A DNA stretch of 64,000 nt, from positions 124,001-188,000 of the forward strand of contig NZ_KZ826485.1 in NCBI RefSeq assembly GCF_003205515.1, in the 5' to 3' direction. The position numbers and the translations under genes were made by a program. Source of the stretch: Litorivita pollutaquae. GTDB taxonomy: Bacteria; Pseudomonadota; Alphaproteobacteria; Rhodobacterales; Rhodobacteraceae. Positions within the stretch are counted from its first letter, which is position 1; each line of letters begins with the position of its first letter. Shown in pieces: positions 1 through 8,756 of the stretch. The notes under the pieces were generated by a model that saw nothing but the letters and a program-made list of their open reading frames with translations, made no database searches and had not been told where the DNA came from.

Positions 1-1
1 C

Positions 2-154
2 TCATTGGTCTGCAAAGCCGTCAGCGCCAACGGCAAACCAACGGTGAAACTCTCGGACAATCCGAATAAAGCGATGGGCCCGAAGGCGGAAATCGAACGG
101 TATAAACGGGTGTTTGGCGTGGGCGAGCAGGACCGGATGGAGGTTGTGGTTTAG
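2..154 (+). CDS. pncB: Nicotinate phosphoribosyltransferase, C-terminal 50 residues (5' end outside window)
   Basis: Only the last 50 codons are present, ending in TAG. The tail reads [20 protein letters not shown], which matches the C-terminal strand of the PncB family (E. coli PncB has a similar VAKLSDSPGK segment). The enzyme makes nicotinate mononucleotide from nicotinate and PRPP in NAD salvage. The gene converges on arfB, which is on the other strand. The family call rests on a short segment, so confidence is moderate. Confidence 0.75.
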   Translation, partial: SLVCKAVSANGKPTVKLSDNPNKAMGPKAEIERYKRVFGVGEQDRMEVVV

Positions 155-294
155 GTCCTAGTTGGGGTTTTGCTCTGCCTGCGGCCCGACAAACATCTAG
201 GCCGTTAATTTATGGGAGCAAGCCACGACAGCATTCGCCTATTGGACGCCTGCGCGCGGTACTTCGCAGCCTCTTCACAGATATTGAAGGGCCC

Positions 295-705
295 TCACTC
301 CACCTTCCCTCTCAACGCCTTCACCTGGCCGCGCTGCTTCTTGGCCTCCAACCGCCGTCTTACCGACCCTTTCGTCGGTTTCGTCTTCACGCGGAACTTT
401 GGCCGTTTGGTTGCTTCGACAATCAACGCCGCAAGGCGGTCCCGGGCGATGTCGCGGTTGCGCGCCTGATGCCGCGTCTCGTCGCAAAAAATCACGATCG
501 CGCCCTCTTTGGTCCACCGCCGCCCCGCCAGTTTACGCAGGCGCATTTTCACCGCAGGCGGCAAATTCGGCGACCGCTCGGCCTCGAACCGCAATTCGAC
601 CGCTGTGGCGACTTTGTTGACGTTCTGCCCGCCCGGGCCAGAGGCGCGGACGAATTGTTCGGTCAATTCCCAATCTTCGATGGTGATCGTTTCGGTGATC
701 TTCAT
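295..705 (-). CDS. arfB: Alternative ribosome-rescue factor ArfB (YaeJ), peptidyl-tRNA hydrolase
   Basis: 136 residues, the normal ArfB length. The release-factor GGQ motif is at residues 25-27 (SGPGGQNVNK), preceded by the short N-terminal domain. The C-terminal tail is rich in Lys and Arg (KRPKFRVKTKPTKGSVRRRL), as needed to occupy the empty mRNA channel of a stalled ribosome. It lacks the codon-recognition domains of RF1/RF2, so it is the stand-alone rescue factor that hydrolyses peptidyl-tRNA on non-stop complexes. It is a single gene, convergent with pncB, with a small independent transcription unit just upstream. Confidence 0.93.
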   Translation of the reverse strand: MKITETITIEDWELTEQFVRASGPGGQNVNKVATAVELRFEAERSPNLPPAVKMRLRKLAGRRWTKEGAIVIFCDETRHQARNRDIARDRLAALIVEATKRPKFRVKTKPTKGSVRRRLEAKKQRGQVKALRGKVE

Positions 706-729
706 AGGCTCGCTCGTTTACAAATCAGA

Positions 730-756
730 AGGGCCGCCCGCGATGCGAACGGCCCT
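730..756 (-). terminator. Stem-loop after the 22-codon gene
   Basis: Arms AGGGCCG and CGGCCCT (7 bp) enclose 13 bases. On the minus strand the hairpin is followed by TCTGATTTGT, so the U-tract is poor. It lies 58 bases after the stop of the small gene at 814-882 and just before arfB. It may act as a terminator or as a 3' stability element. Confidence 0.4.
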
Positions 757-813
757 AGCAGAGTTTAGGAGGCGGTGCCGGTTAGGTCCTGCCAATCCGG
801 TTGGGTCTCAAGC

Positions 814-882
814 CTAAGGCTGCTTTGGCTTGGCCCCTTTCCAAACTGTTCCGACACCTCTCTCCAATACCTCATTAGACAC
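814..882 (-). CDS. Candidate small protein of 22 residues
   Basis: A GTG-started frame of 22 codons ending in TAG. It begins MSNEVLERGV and ends VWKGAKPKQP. It is preceded by a near-perfect ribosome binding site, AAAGGAGG, 7 bases before the GTG (888-897). A TTGACA element is at 940-945, and a stem-loop follows at 730-756, so it could be a free-standing unit between the VUT gene and arfB. The peptide has an acidic start and a basic, proline-ending tail; no membrane segment is apparent. I do not recognise the family. The alternative is a regulatory RNA or leader for arfB that happens to carry this frame. Confidence 0.5.
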   Translation of the reverse strand: MSNEVLERGVGTVWKGAKPKQP

Positions 883-916
883 TAGAGCACCTCCTTTCTG
901 ATGTTTCTGGTAACCT

Positions 917-945
917 CAGGAAAGCATAGATTTCGCAGATGTCAA
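917..945 (-). promoter_or_regulatory. Possible sigma70-type promoter for the 22-codon gene
   Basis: TTGACA (945 to 940, minus strand) matches the -35 consensus. The segment 17 bases on is TTCCTG, a poor -10. The position, about 35 bases before the ribosome binding site and just after the stop of the VUT gene, is right for a promoter, but the weak -10 keeps this tentative. Confidence 0.3.
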
Positions 946-952
946 AACAAAA

Positions 953-1582
953 TCATGTGGTCGGGGTGCTACGTGCCCCCACGATGATGCGAAAAGGAAC
1001 AAGTGCAATCATCGCAATCACCAATTTGACCGCCCAGTCGGCGAGCGCCAAAGTCACCCAAAGCGGGGCCATCGGACCAACCATCAGCAGAGGCGCGGGA
1101 TCGCTGGCCCATGCTACGGCCGCATCCGCATTGCCGCCAAAGGACACCGAGGCCGAAAAGGCGAGAAAGAAGAAAATTGCCGTGTCTACCGCCGAGCCAA
1201 GCACCGACGAAGTCAAAGGCGCGCGCCACCATGCGCCGCTGCGCAGACGGTCAAAGACGGCGATATCAAACAGTTGCGCGATCAAGAATGCAGTGCCCGA
1301 TGCCACAGCCACACGCAACGCCACGGCAGGACCGAATTCGAGCATGATCTGGCTGCCGATCAGCGAACACAGAATGCCAACGACAAAGCCCGCGAAAACC
1401 ACGCGGCGCGCAGCAGAGGGGCCGTAAATCCGGTTCATCACATCAGTGACCAGAAAGGCAAACGGATAGGTAAAGGCACCCCATGTCAGGAGCCCGTCAA
1501 GGAGCAGGAATTGCACCAGAATGTTAGAGGCCACGACAATGGCGGCCATGGCAATAATGCCAGGAAGGTAAGCAGTTTTCAT
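953..1582 (-). CDS. VUT family membrane protein, probable queuosine-precursor transporter (YhhQ type)
   Basis: 209 residues with about six hydrophobic segments. The N-terminal half carries the family features: a first helix (IIAMAAIVVASNILVQF), then TYPFAFLVTDVMNRIYG, where the TD-x2-N-x2-YG pattern is typical of the VUT/QPTR family. Known members import 7-cyano- or 7-aminomethyl-7-deazaguanine for tRNA queuosine synthesis. It is the last gene of a minus-strand run, 65 bases after the phytase-like gene. The leader was inspected for a preQ1 aptamer and none was convincing. The ribosome binding site is weak. Confidence 0.8.
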   Translation of the reverse strand: MKTAYLPGIIAMAAIVVASNILVQFLLLDGLLTWGAFTYPFAFLVTDVMNRIYGPSAARRVVFAGFVVGILCSLIGSQIMLEFGPAVALRVAVASGTAFLIAQLFDIAVFDRLRSGAWWRAPLTSSVLGSAVDTAIFFFLAFSASVSFGGNADAAVAWASDPAPLLMVGPMAPLWVTLALADWAVKLVIAMIALVPFRIIVGARSTPTT

Positions 1583-1647
1583 TTTTGAGCCCGTTTTTAC
1601 AAGGTTGCGGCGACTTGGCGCCGAGGATCGGCGCGGATCAGGGGCGT

Positions 1648-2562
1648 CTAATCGCTGGATCGCGACTTGGCAAGCCCCTCCGAGATCACAAATTCAACCA
1701 GCTCGGTGCGCTGAAACCGCATGAAATTATCGTCCGACACCATGGTAAGTCGGAGGTTCCCCGCCCCGTCGCGCCAAACCGACACCCCTTCGAGGTTATC
1801 AAATTCGCGCGCGCGGCTTTGCCACAATACCTGCCCGTCACCGACCCGCGCCGTTCCATCCCCCAAATCGAACCGCCGCACCCGGCTGCGAAACCCCAGC
1901 CCGGTGAAATCCCGTTCCAGTAGATAGAGCGCGCCATCGGGGCCGAAATCCGCCCCGACGGGCAAAAACTCCCCATCCCCCGCAAAGCGGAACGCGACAG
2001 TCCACCGCGTTCCGTCAAACCGATAAAGCGTTGACTTCCCGTCCCGTGCCACGGCTTCCGCCACGGTATACAGCGCGCCTTCAGGGCCAAGCGCCAAGGC
2101 CTCCATCCCCTGATTGCTCTCAAAACTAAGAAACTCGCGCGCTAATGGCAATTGGCGGCGCAGCAGCCCATCGGCATCGAACATCGCCAACCGGTGATTG
2201 CCCTCAAAGGAGATCACCACATTGGGACCGCCGTCCCATACCAGACCCTCAGAATCCTGCATCGCCCCGCGCAAGGGCGTGCCAAAGCCGTTGCGCAATT
2301 GCACAATGCGCAAATCGTCAACGCCGATGATCTGCCCATCTTCCCGCCGGAGCCGGCCGGACAACAGGTTGCCACGATCCGAAATCGCACGGAACGCGCG
2401 GCCATCCGGCGCCAAATCAATACCGGATATACCACCAAAGGCCCGCGCCGGATCATGCCAGACATACCGAGACAGAAATACCGCCTCCGGATTTTGTGCC
2501 TCGGTTGGCCCCGACAGAAAAAGGCAGAGGGCGCTTAACGCGACTGCAAGACTGAAACGCAT
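1648..2562 (-). CDS. Secreted phytase-like (esterase-like activity of phytase) domain protein
   Basis: 304 residues with a clear Sec signal peptide (hydrophobic stretch from residue 4, cleavage after GPTEA). The mature part reads as a beta-propeller of the phytase-like family: GGISGIDLAPDGRAFRAISD near the start, DSEGLVWDG, and EGVSVWRDGAGNLRLTMVSD near the end, each the acidic-glycine repeat of that fold. Activity is not established for this family. Its ATG lies 28 bases inside the end of mepA, so the two are probably translationally coupled. The periplasmic location fits its partner gene. Confidence 0.8.
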   Translation of the reverse strand: MRFSLAVALSALCLFLSGPTEAQNPEAVFLSRYVWHDPARAFGGISGIDLAPDGRAFRAISDRGNLLSGRLRREDGQIIGVDDLRIVQLRNGFGTPLRGAMQDSEGLVWDGGPNVVISFEGNHRLAMFDADGLLRRQLPLAREFLSFESNQGMEALALGPEGALYTVAEAVARDGKSTLYRFDGTRWTVAFRFAGDGEFLPVGADFGPDGALYLLERDFTGLGFRSRVRRFDLGDGTARVGDGQVLWQSRAREFDNLEGVSVWRDGAGNLRLTMVSDDNFMRFQRTELVEFVISEGLAKSRSSD

Positions 2563-3455
2563 TGGGCCGGCAAATCCGCGAGCGTATATTCCCGCCGTGG
2601 CTTCGGTTTGGGCGCATTCGGGTTCGGCGGGGGCGGATCGAGAATATCACGCACCCATTGCTCGGCATCCTTACACCCGTCACCCGCAGGCGGCGGAGCC
2701 TGATCAACGCAACCGCGCGCGCCTTTGGGACATTTCAGGCGCACATGAAAATGGTAGTGGTGCCCGTACCACGGCCGGATTTTGTTGAGCCAGCTGCGAT
2801 CGCCGGTCTCGTCCTTGCACATCTGTACCTTGGCCCCCGGAAAGACGAAAATTCGCGCGACACGGGGATCGGATGCCGCCGCCTTCAACACATTATGATG
2901 CGACCGCGTCCAATTGGAGTTTACATAGGCGCCTGCATTGCGGCGCATTGAAATCGACGAAATTCCTTCACGCTCTGCGGCCGTCAGGTTCAACCGTTTC
3001 GGTGGCAGCATCCAGATATCAGCATCAAGCCCGATCTGGTGACTGCGGTGCCCCGACAGCATCGGCCCGCCGCGCGGCTGGCTCATGTCACCCACATAAA
3101 GCCCCGCCCATCCGGGTTGAGCGGCGGCCTTCCGGCTCAGGTCCTGGACAAAGGCAACGGTTTCCGGATAGCCCCAATTGCGATTGCGTGACAAACGCAT
3201 CGCTTGCCATGTCGGCCCGGTTTCAGGCAACTGCACCCCGCCAGCGAGGCACCCTTTGGCAAAGCTGCCCAAAGACGCGCTATGTTGCGCCGACCCTGTG
3301 GTTTTGGCTCCGAACAGGGCTTTTGCTTCGATGCCCTGCATTGAAGCCGGCACAGCGGCCTGCGTTGAAATTGCCGCCTCGCGGGCAACTTGATCGCCAC
3401 CGCCGCAGGCGGTCAGCAAAACTGTTAAGCTCAGGAACTTAATGAACCGGACCAT
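2535..3455 (-). CDS. mepA: Penicillin-insensitive murein endopeptidase, lipoprotein form
   Basis: 306 residues. The N-terminus has a lipoprotein signal with lipobox LTAC (Cys17). The MepA peptidase domain shows both zinc-binding motifs: GHRSHQIGLDADIWM in the middle and WYGHHYHFHVRLKCP near the end. The enzyme cuts D-Ala-mDAP cross-links in peptidoglycan in the periplasm. The ATG overlaps the end of the upstream MFS gene by 25 bases, and GGAG sits 8 bases before it. The lipobox suggests outer-membrane anchoring. Confidence 0.93.
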   Translation of the reverse strand: MVRFIKFLSLTVLLTACGGGDQVAREAAISTQAAVPASMQGIEAKALFGAKTTGSAQHSASLGSFAKGCLAGGVQLPETGPTWQAMRLSRNRNWGYPETVAFVQDLSRKAAAQPGWAGLYVGDMSQPRGGPMLSGHRSHQIGLDADIWMLPPKRLNLTAAEREGISSISMRRNAGAYVNSNWTRSHHNVLKAAASDPRVARIFVFPGAKVQMCKDETGDRSWLNKIRPWYGHHYHFHVRLKCPKGARGCVDQAPPPAGDGCKDAEQWVRDILDPPPPNPNAPKPKPRREYTLADLPAQCVSVLQSR

Positions 3456-4789
3456 ACCGCACGATCTCCCTCGGGTTTCGCCCAGCGTAGCAGCAAGAGC
3501 CCGATAAGGAAAAGCCCGATCAATGGCGACACGCCCAATTGTTGACTGCCGGTCAAAGCCGTGACGATCCCGATCAATGTCGGCGCAAGGAAACTCGTGG
3601 CCTTGCCCGCAAGACCATAAATGCCAAAGGCTTCGGTCATCCGTTCGGGGTTGGCTTGATGCACCATCATTGTGCGGCTCGCGGCCTGCAACACCCCGCC
3701 CGCCGCGCCAATCGTCGCACCCAGAAGGTAAAATACGATATCAGGCAGGTTCGATTCTGCGGCCACTGCCACGCCATAGACGCTATCGCGCGAGATCATC
3801 ACCGTCGACACCGCCACGAAAGTCAGCACCAAAATACAAATACGGATCACCGGTTTGGGACCGAACCGGACATCACATTTACCGCCCAAAAAGGCAAAGA
3901 TCGCGCCAAAGATAATCGAAACAATACCGAAAACCCCAACATTCACGACGCTCCACCCCAAGACGCCGGTGGCATAGATACCGCCAAAAAAATACATCCC
4001 GTTGAGCGCATCACGGTAAAACATCGAAGCGCCGAGGAAGCTGAACAACGACGGGGTTTGTGGCAGTTTGCGCACCGTCCCCCATAAGCCTTTGAGCGCC
4101 AGGCCCACCGCGCCTTTCGGCGGCCTCGCGGACTTCGGATCGCGAACCCACAGGAAAAAGGGGATCATGAACACCGCATACCAAATCGCCGTCAATGGCC
4201 CGACAAACCGCGTGCCTTCCCGTGCCGAGGCATCCAAGCCAAAGGCCGGGTCCAAGCCGATCATGGTTTTGCCCGTCTGGGCACTCTCCGCAAAAAACGC
4301 CAGCATAATCAAAAGGGTTACCAAACCGCCGACATAACCAAACGCCCAACCGTTTCCTGAAATCCGTCCGATTTCTTCGCGTGGGCCCAGATCGGGTAAC
4401 ATCGCATTGGTAAAAATCGTCGCGAACTCCATCCCGATCAGACCGATGGCAAACATCAAAAGCGTGAAATACATGTTGAAATTGTCGGGTGCAGCGGTCC
4501 ACAGCATCGCAGAGCCAGCGATATAAAGCCCCGAAAACACCCAAATCCACCGCATCCGGTTTCCCGAGGTATCCGCCAAGGCTCCCAAAAACGGCGCCAG
4601 AACCGCAATGAAGAACCCCGCAGCGCCAATGCCAAACCCCCACGACGCCTGTGCTTTGGCGCCATCTCCGACCAACTCGCTAAAGAACGGCGAAAAGATG
4701 AAGGTCAAAAGCAACGTGTTATACGGCTGGCTCGCCCAATCAAAAAAGAACCAACCCCAGATGCGCTTGCGCGGTGAAATTGTCGTCAT
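3431..4789 (-). CDS. Atg22-like MFS transporter
   Basis: 452 residues and about 12 transmembrane segments. The start reads KRIWGWFFFDWASQPYNTLL, the hallmark DWA-x2-PY motif of the bacterial Atg22/UMF1-like MFS family. A second half-domain begins near SLFSFLGASMFYRDALNG. Substrate unknown; yeast Atg22 exports amino acids from the vacuole, but that cannot be carried over here. ATG is preceded by AAGGAG at 5 bases. It is the first gene of a tightly overlapping run with mepA and the phytase-like gene. Confidence 0.85.
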   Translation of the reverse strand: MTTISPRKRIWGWFFFDWASQPYNTLLLTFIFSPFFSELVGDGAKAQASWGFGIGAAGFFIAVLAPFLGALADTSGNRMRWIWVFSGLYIAGSAMLWTAAPDNFNMYFTLLMFAIGLIGMEFATIFTNAMLPDLGPREEIGRISGNGWAFGYVGGLVTLLIMLAFFAESAQTGKTMIGLDPAFGLDASAREGTRFVGPLTAIWYAVFMIPFFLWVRDPKSARPPKGAVGLALKGLWGTVRKLPQTPSLFSFLGASMFYRDALNGMYFFGGIYATGVLGWSVVNVGVFGIVSIIFGAIFAFLGGKCDVRFGPKPVIRICILVLTFVAVSTVMISRDSVYGVAVAAESNLPDIVFYLLGATIGAAGGVLQAASRTMMVHQANPERMTEAFGIYGLAGKATSFLAPTLIGIVTALTGSQQLGVSPLIGLFLIGLLLLRWAKPEGDRAVWSGSLSS

Positions 4790-4856
4790 GCCTGCTCCTT
4801 CTCGCTAAGCGCGATATGACAGGCAAGCCCCCATGCATGCAAGCACTTGTCGCGGC

Positions 4857-5402
4857 CTATGTGGTGAGATCCTGCATCGGCGGCCACGGACGGGCGTCTT
4901 CGGCCTCAATCCATTTGGCAATATACGCCGGAATCGGGGGGGATGTGTCATCAACCCCAAGCACCTTTGCCACCCGCGATGGCGACACGATGCCGTTGCG
5001 ATCCGTCAAAGCCGCACGGTACACAATATGATTGGCACATTCGCCATTTTCCAACCACATGCTTTGTTCGATATAAATAAACCGATCATCCCAGCACACC
5101 ATATGCGAACGCATCTCGAACCGTTCAAACGTGCGGATTCGGCGGCGATAGCGCACCGTCGCACCGGCCATCGTCATGCCCCATTTCTCGGATTTCAACG
5201 CAGCAAACAATCCTGCGCGTTGGGCAAAGGGCAAGCGCCCCAAATCATACAGCGTCAGCGTGCGACCATTGTTCAGTTCTAAAAACATATCAATGTCCCA
5301 CGGCATGCAACGGTGGTGTGAAACATGCACGCCATCCAGAGCAAGCGGCGCAGCCTTGCGATATTTGACGAGTTCTTTGATCATGCGAAAAAACGGATAC
5401 AT
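4857..5402 (-). CDS. Thioesterase-family (hotdog fold, THEM6-like) protein
   Basis: I chose ATG at 5402 because AAGGA lies 7 bases before it; a longer frame upstream lacks such a site. The product starts MYPFFRMIKELVKYRKAA and has 181 residues. The hotdog-fold pattern includes HHRCMPWDIDMFLELNNGR early, with the Asp typical of 4-hydroxybenzoyl-CoA thioesterase-like proteins, then a long strand-rich segment ending in YRAALTDRNGIVSP. This subfamily in Rhodobacteraceae is annotated as thioesterase; the natural acyl-CoA is unknown. Single gene, divergent from yggT. Confidence 0.75.
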   Translation of the reverse strand: MYPFFRMIKELVKYRKAAPLALDGVHVSHHRCMPWDIDMFLELNNGRTLTLYDLGRLPFAQRAGLFAALKSEKWGMTMAGATVRYRRRIRTFERFEMRSHMVCWDDRFIYIEQSMWLENGECANHIVYRAALTDRNGIVSPSRVAKVLGVDDTSPPIPAYIAKWIEAEDARPWPPMQDLTT

Positions 5403-5547
5403 GAGGGCGTCCTTTGCGGCGGAATTGATCCAAATATGCCCTCTGCTGACCCCAAGCACCACTCGCGTCAACCAAGACCGCGCGTCAGACTTGCCCTTTG
5501 CGGCAGGTATGCTTACCTAGGACGCGCAACCAATGAAGGACCCCACT

Positions 5548-5835
5548 ATGTTGTCGCTTTTCCAGATCCTTTCGCTGATCCTCGATATCGCGTGGTTCTT
5601 CGTCATCGCCCATGTGATCATGAGCTGGCTGATCAACTTTCAGGTGCTCAATCTGGGCCAACCTTTGGTTGCGCAAATCTGGCATATGCTGCAACGCATT
5701 CTGGAACCGGTCTATAGCCGCGTGCGCTCGATCCTGCCGCCCATGGGCGGTATTGACCTGGCCCCGCTCGTTGTCTTGATCGGCATTTACGCCCTGCGGA
5801 TTGTTCTGGCCAACAATATCTCCGCCTTCTACTAA
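5548..5835 (+). CDS. YggT family integral membrane protein
   Basis: 95 residues from ATG 5548, chosen because AAGGA lies 7 bases upstream; an ATG 15 bases earlier overlaps that site and is less likely. Two hydrophobic segments flank the family core: ILDIAWFFVIAHVIMSWLIN and, after the amphipathic RILEPVYSRVRSILPPMGGID loop, PLVVLIGIYALRIVL. YggT proteins are inner-membrane proteins linked in other bacteria to osmotic tolerance and division-plane functions. Stands just upstream of recQ with 74 bases between. Confidence 0.88.
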   Translation: MLSLFQILSLILDIAWFFVIAHVIMSWLINFQVLNLGQPLVAQIWHMLQRILEPVYSRVRSILPPMGGIDLAPLVVLIGIYALRIVLANNISAFY

Positions 5836-5909
5836 TCCCCGCCTTGCCGCTGCGCGCGGAACATGGGAAAACCGCCTGAGAGCATAAAAACAACGCCCAC
5901 AGGACACCC

Positions 5910-7952
5910 ATGACCGCTGCTGCCAAGCTGCTCAAAGACGTATTCGGATTTGACGCCTTCCGCCCCGGACAGGAAGAGATCGTCGATGCGGTTCGCACGG
6001 GCCAAAACGTGCTCGCCATCATGCCCACGGGCGGCGGCAAATCCCTATGCTTTCAATTGCCTGCCCTGATGCGCGAGGGGGTCACCGTGGTGATCTCGCC
6101 TCTGATCGCATTGATGCGCGACCAAGTCCGCGCCCTTCGCGAAGCGGGCGTCGAAGCGGGCGCTTTGACCTCGGGCAATACCGAAGAAGAGACGAACGCC
6201 GTGTGGCGCGCCCTCGAAGATGGCACCCTCAAATTGCTCTATATCGCGCCCGAGCGGCTCGCCTCGGGCAATGCCATGGGCATGCTGCGCCGCATCAATG
6301 TTAGCATGATTGCCGTAGACGAGGCCCATTGCGTCAGCCAATGGGGCCATGATTTCCGGCCCGACTACCTTCGTATCGGCGAATTGCGCAGCGCGCTCGA
6401 CGTGCCACTCGCCGCATTCACCGCCACGGCGGATGCCGAAACCCGCGAAGAAATCATCCGCCGCCTGTTTGACGGGGCCGCCCCGCAAAGTTTCTTGCAC
6501 GGGTTTGACCGGCCGAACATCCACCTTGCCTTTGCCGCAAAAGACGGCCCGCGCCGCCAGATCCTCGAATTCGCCGCGGCCCGCAAGGGTCAATCCGGCA
6601 TTGTATATTGCGGCACCCGCAACAAAACCGAAAGCCTCGCCGCCGCCCTGCGCGAGGCGGGTCATGCTGCCTGTCACTATCATGGCGGGATGGAGGCCGA
6701 GGACCGCCGCATCACCGAACGCCGCTTCCAACAAGAAGACGGATTGATCGTCGTCGCCACCGTCGCCTTTGGCATGGGCGTCGACAAACCCGATATCCGC
6801 TGGGTCGCCCATGCCGACCTGCCCAAATCCATCGAAGCCTATTACCAAGAGATCGGCCGCGCGGGCCGCGATGGTGCCCCCGCAGAAACCCTCACGCTCT
6901 TTGGCCCCGATGACATTCGCCTGCGCCGGAGCCAGATTGATGAAGGCCTCGCCCCGCCCGAAATGCGCGCCGCCGATCACGCGCGGCTCAATGCGCTATT
7001 GGGTTTGGCCGAGGCCCTCGAATGCCGCCGCAAACAGCTTCTGGCCTATTTCGGCGAAAGCAACGTGACCTGCGGCAATTGCGACCTATGCGATACCGCG
7101 CCAGAGACCTTCGACGGCACCGTCGCCGTGCGCAAAGCCCTATCCGCGATCCTGCGCACCGGCGAATATTTCGGATCCGGTCATTTGATCGACATATTGA
7201 TTGGCAACGCTACCGAAAAAGTACGCGCCCGCGGCCATGAGGATTTGCCCACCTTTGGCGTCGGCAAGGAATACGACCGCCGCCAATGGCAAGCCGTGTT
7301 CCGGCAAATGATGGGGCATGATCTGGTCCGGCCCGATCCCGAACGCCACGGCGCATTGCGCATGACGGATCCGGCACTGCCGATCCTGCGGGACGAGGCG
7401 AAAATCACCCTACGCCGCGACACGATCCGATCCGCCGCCTCACGCCGCCCTGCGGTCAAATCCTTGGTGTCCGAAGAGGACGCGCCGCTGTTGTCCGCGC
7501 TCAAGGCCAAACGCCGCGCCTTGGCCGAGGCCGCCAAAGCCCCTGCCTATATCATCTTCAACGACCGCACCCTCATCGAGATGGCCGAAAAACGCCCCTG
7601 TGACCTCGATGAGATGGCCCGCATCGGCGGCGTTGGTGCAAAAAAACTTGAGAGCTATGGCACGGAGTTCCTTGAGGTGATCAATGGCGAGGCCGAGAGC
7701 ATGCACCCCTCGCGCCGCAAACTCGCGGGCCGCGATGCGGGCGCATTATATGACCGCCTCGTCGCCGCACAAAAAACCATGGAGCGCGGCGCGGAAGGAA
7801 CCGATCGCCCGATGTCCTGCTCTGCCGCGCAGATCGCCAAAGTCGCCGCCGCCCGCCCCCGTGATGCCGAGGCAATGGAACGTTTGATCGGGGCCCGCCG
7901 CGCCGAGAGATTTTCTGCCGCTTTTCTGGACGTGCTGCACAGCGCGAACTAG
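5910..7952 (+). CDS. recQ: ATP-dependent DNA helicase RecQ
   Basis: 680 residues with the full RecQ architecture. The helicase core has Walker A (MPTGGGKSLCFQL, about residues 38-50), the DEAH box (AVDEAHCVSQWGHDFRPDY) and motif VI (QEIGRAGRDG). The zinc-binding RQC follows with C-x3-C type spacing in ECRRKQLLAYFGES then CGNCDLCD, and an HRDC domain closes the protein (APAYIIFNDRTLIEMAEKRP). It unwinds duplex and branched DNA in RecF-pathway repair and replication-fork rescue. Followed after 30 bases by yaaA, perhaps in one unit. Confidence 0.96.
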   Translation: MTAAAKLLKDVFGFDAFRPGQEEIVDAVRTGQNVLAIMPTGGGKSLCFQLPALMREGVTVVISPLIALMRDQVRALREAGVEAGALTSGNTEEETNAVWRALEDGTLKLLYIAPERLASGNAMGMLRRINVSMIAVDEAHCVSQWGHDFRPDYLRIGELRSALDVPLAAFTATADAETREEIIRRLFDGAAPQSFLHGFDRPNIHLAFAAKDGPRRQILEFAAARKGQSGIVYCGTRNKTESLAAALREAGHAACHYHGGMEAEDRRITERRFQQEDGLIVVATVAFGMGVDKPDIRWVAHADLPKSIEAYYQEIGRAGRDGAPAETLTLFGPDDIRLRRSQIDEGLAPPEMRAADHARLNALLGLAEALECRRKQLLAYFGESNVTCGNCDLCDTAPETFDGTVAVRKALSAILRTGEYFGSGHLIDILIGNATEKVRARGHEDLPTFGVGKEYDRRQWQAVFRQMMGHDLVRPDPERHGALRMTDPALPILRDEAKITLRRDTIRSAASRRPAVKSLVSEEDAPLLSALKAKRRALAEAAKAPAYIIFNDRTLIEMAEKRPCDLDEMARIGGVGAKKLESYGTEFLEVINGEAESMHPSRRKLAGRDAGALYDRLVAAQKTMERGAEGTDRPMSCSAAQIAKVAAARPRDAEAMERLIGARRAERFSAAFLDVLHSAN

Positions 7953-7982
7953 ATAGTGAACGCGATTGAAAAGGAACCGCCA

Positions 7983-8756
7983 ATGCTTGTCGTGATCTCC
8001 CCTGCCAAGAAAATGGATATGAGCCCTGCCGTAGGGGTCGAAACCAGCACGCCCGCCTATGCGGCACAGGCCGCAGAACTGGCCGCCGTCGCGCGCGAGC
8101 TCGATGTCGCAGCGCTGCAAAAGCTGATGCATATTTCCGAAAAATTGGCGGCGCTGAACGTCGAGCGCTTCCAAAATTTTGGCACTCAGGATACCAAAGC
8201 CGCCGCCTTGGCCTTTGCCGGCGACACCTATCAAGGGCTTGAAGCTGCGACCTTGGATGCGGATGAAATACGCTATGCGCAGGATCATTTGCGCATTTTG
8301 TCAGGCTTGTACGGGCTGCTCCGTCCGCTGGACGCAATTGAGCCGTACCGCTTGGAAATGGGCAGTCGCCTCGCCACCAAGCATGGGAAATCTCTTTATG
8401 ATTACTGGGGTGATCGCCTCGCCCAAGGCCTGAATGAGCAGGCACAGCAAACCGGATCGAGCGTGTTGGTCAACTGCGCCAGCCAAGAGTATTTCGGCGC
8501 GGTGGATCTCAATGCTTTGAAATTGCGGGTGATCACGCCGGTGTTCATGGAAGAAAAAGGCGGCACGCCGAAGGTTGTCAGCTTTTACGCGAAAAAAGCC
8601 CGCGGCGCGATGGCGCGGTATGTCATGCAAAATCGGATCACCGAAGCAGAAGATATCAAAGGATTCGATCTTGGCGGTTATCAGCATAAGCCGGACATGT
8701 CGGACGGCGACACATGGGTATTCTTGCGCGGCTATCCCGATGCAAAATCGACTTAA
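7983..8756 (+). CDS. yaaA: Peroxide stress protein YaaA (DUF328/UPF0246)
   Basis: 257 residues from ATG 7983, chosen because the family begins MLVVISPAKKM and AAAAGGAA lies just upstream. Features: SPAKKMDM at the start, QDHLRILSGLYGLLRPLD in the middle and a KARGAMARYV segment near the end, all typical of YaaA. In E. coli YaaA lowers free iron and protects DNA from hydroxyl radicals under peroxide stress. Its place 30 bases after recQ suggests coupling to DNA repair. The stop overlaps the stop of the convergent kinase gene by 4 bases. Confidence 0.92.
   Translation: MLVVISPAKKMDMSPAVGVETSTPAYAAQAAELAAVARELDVAALQKLMHISEKLAALNVERFQNFGTQDTKAAALAFAGDTYQGLEAATLDADEIRYAQDHLRILSGLYGLLRPLDAIEPYRLEMGSRLATKHGKSLYDYWGDRLAQGLNEQAQQTGSSVLVNCASQEYFGAVDLNALKLRVITPVFMEEKGGTPKVVSFYAKKARGAMARYVMQNRITEAEDIKGFDLGGYQHKPDMSDGDTWVFLRGYPDAKST

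Noticed and set aside
1583-1647. PreQ1 riboswitch before the queuosine-precursor transporter
   Set aside because: The leader is only 65 bases and lacks the short hairpin and A-rich tail of a preQ1-I aptamer.
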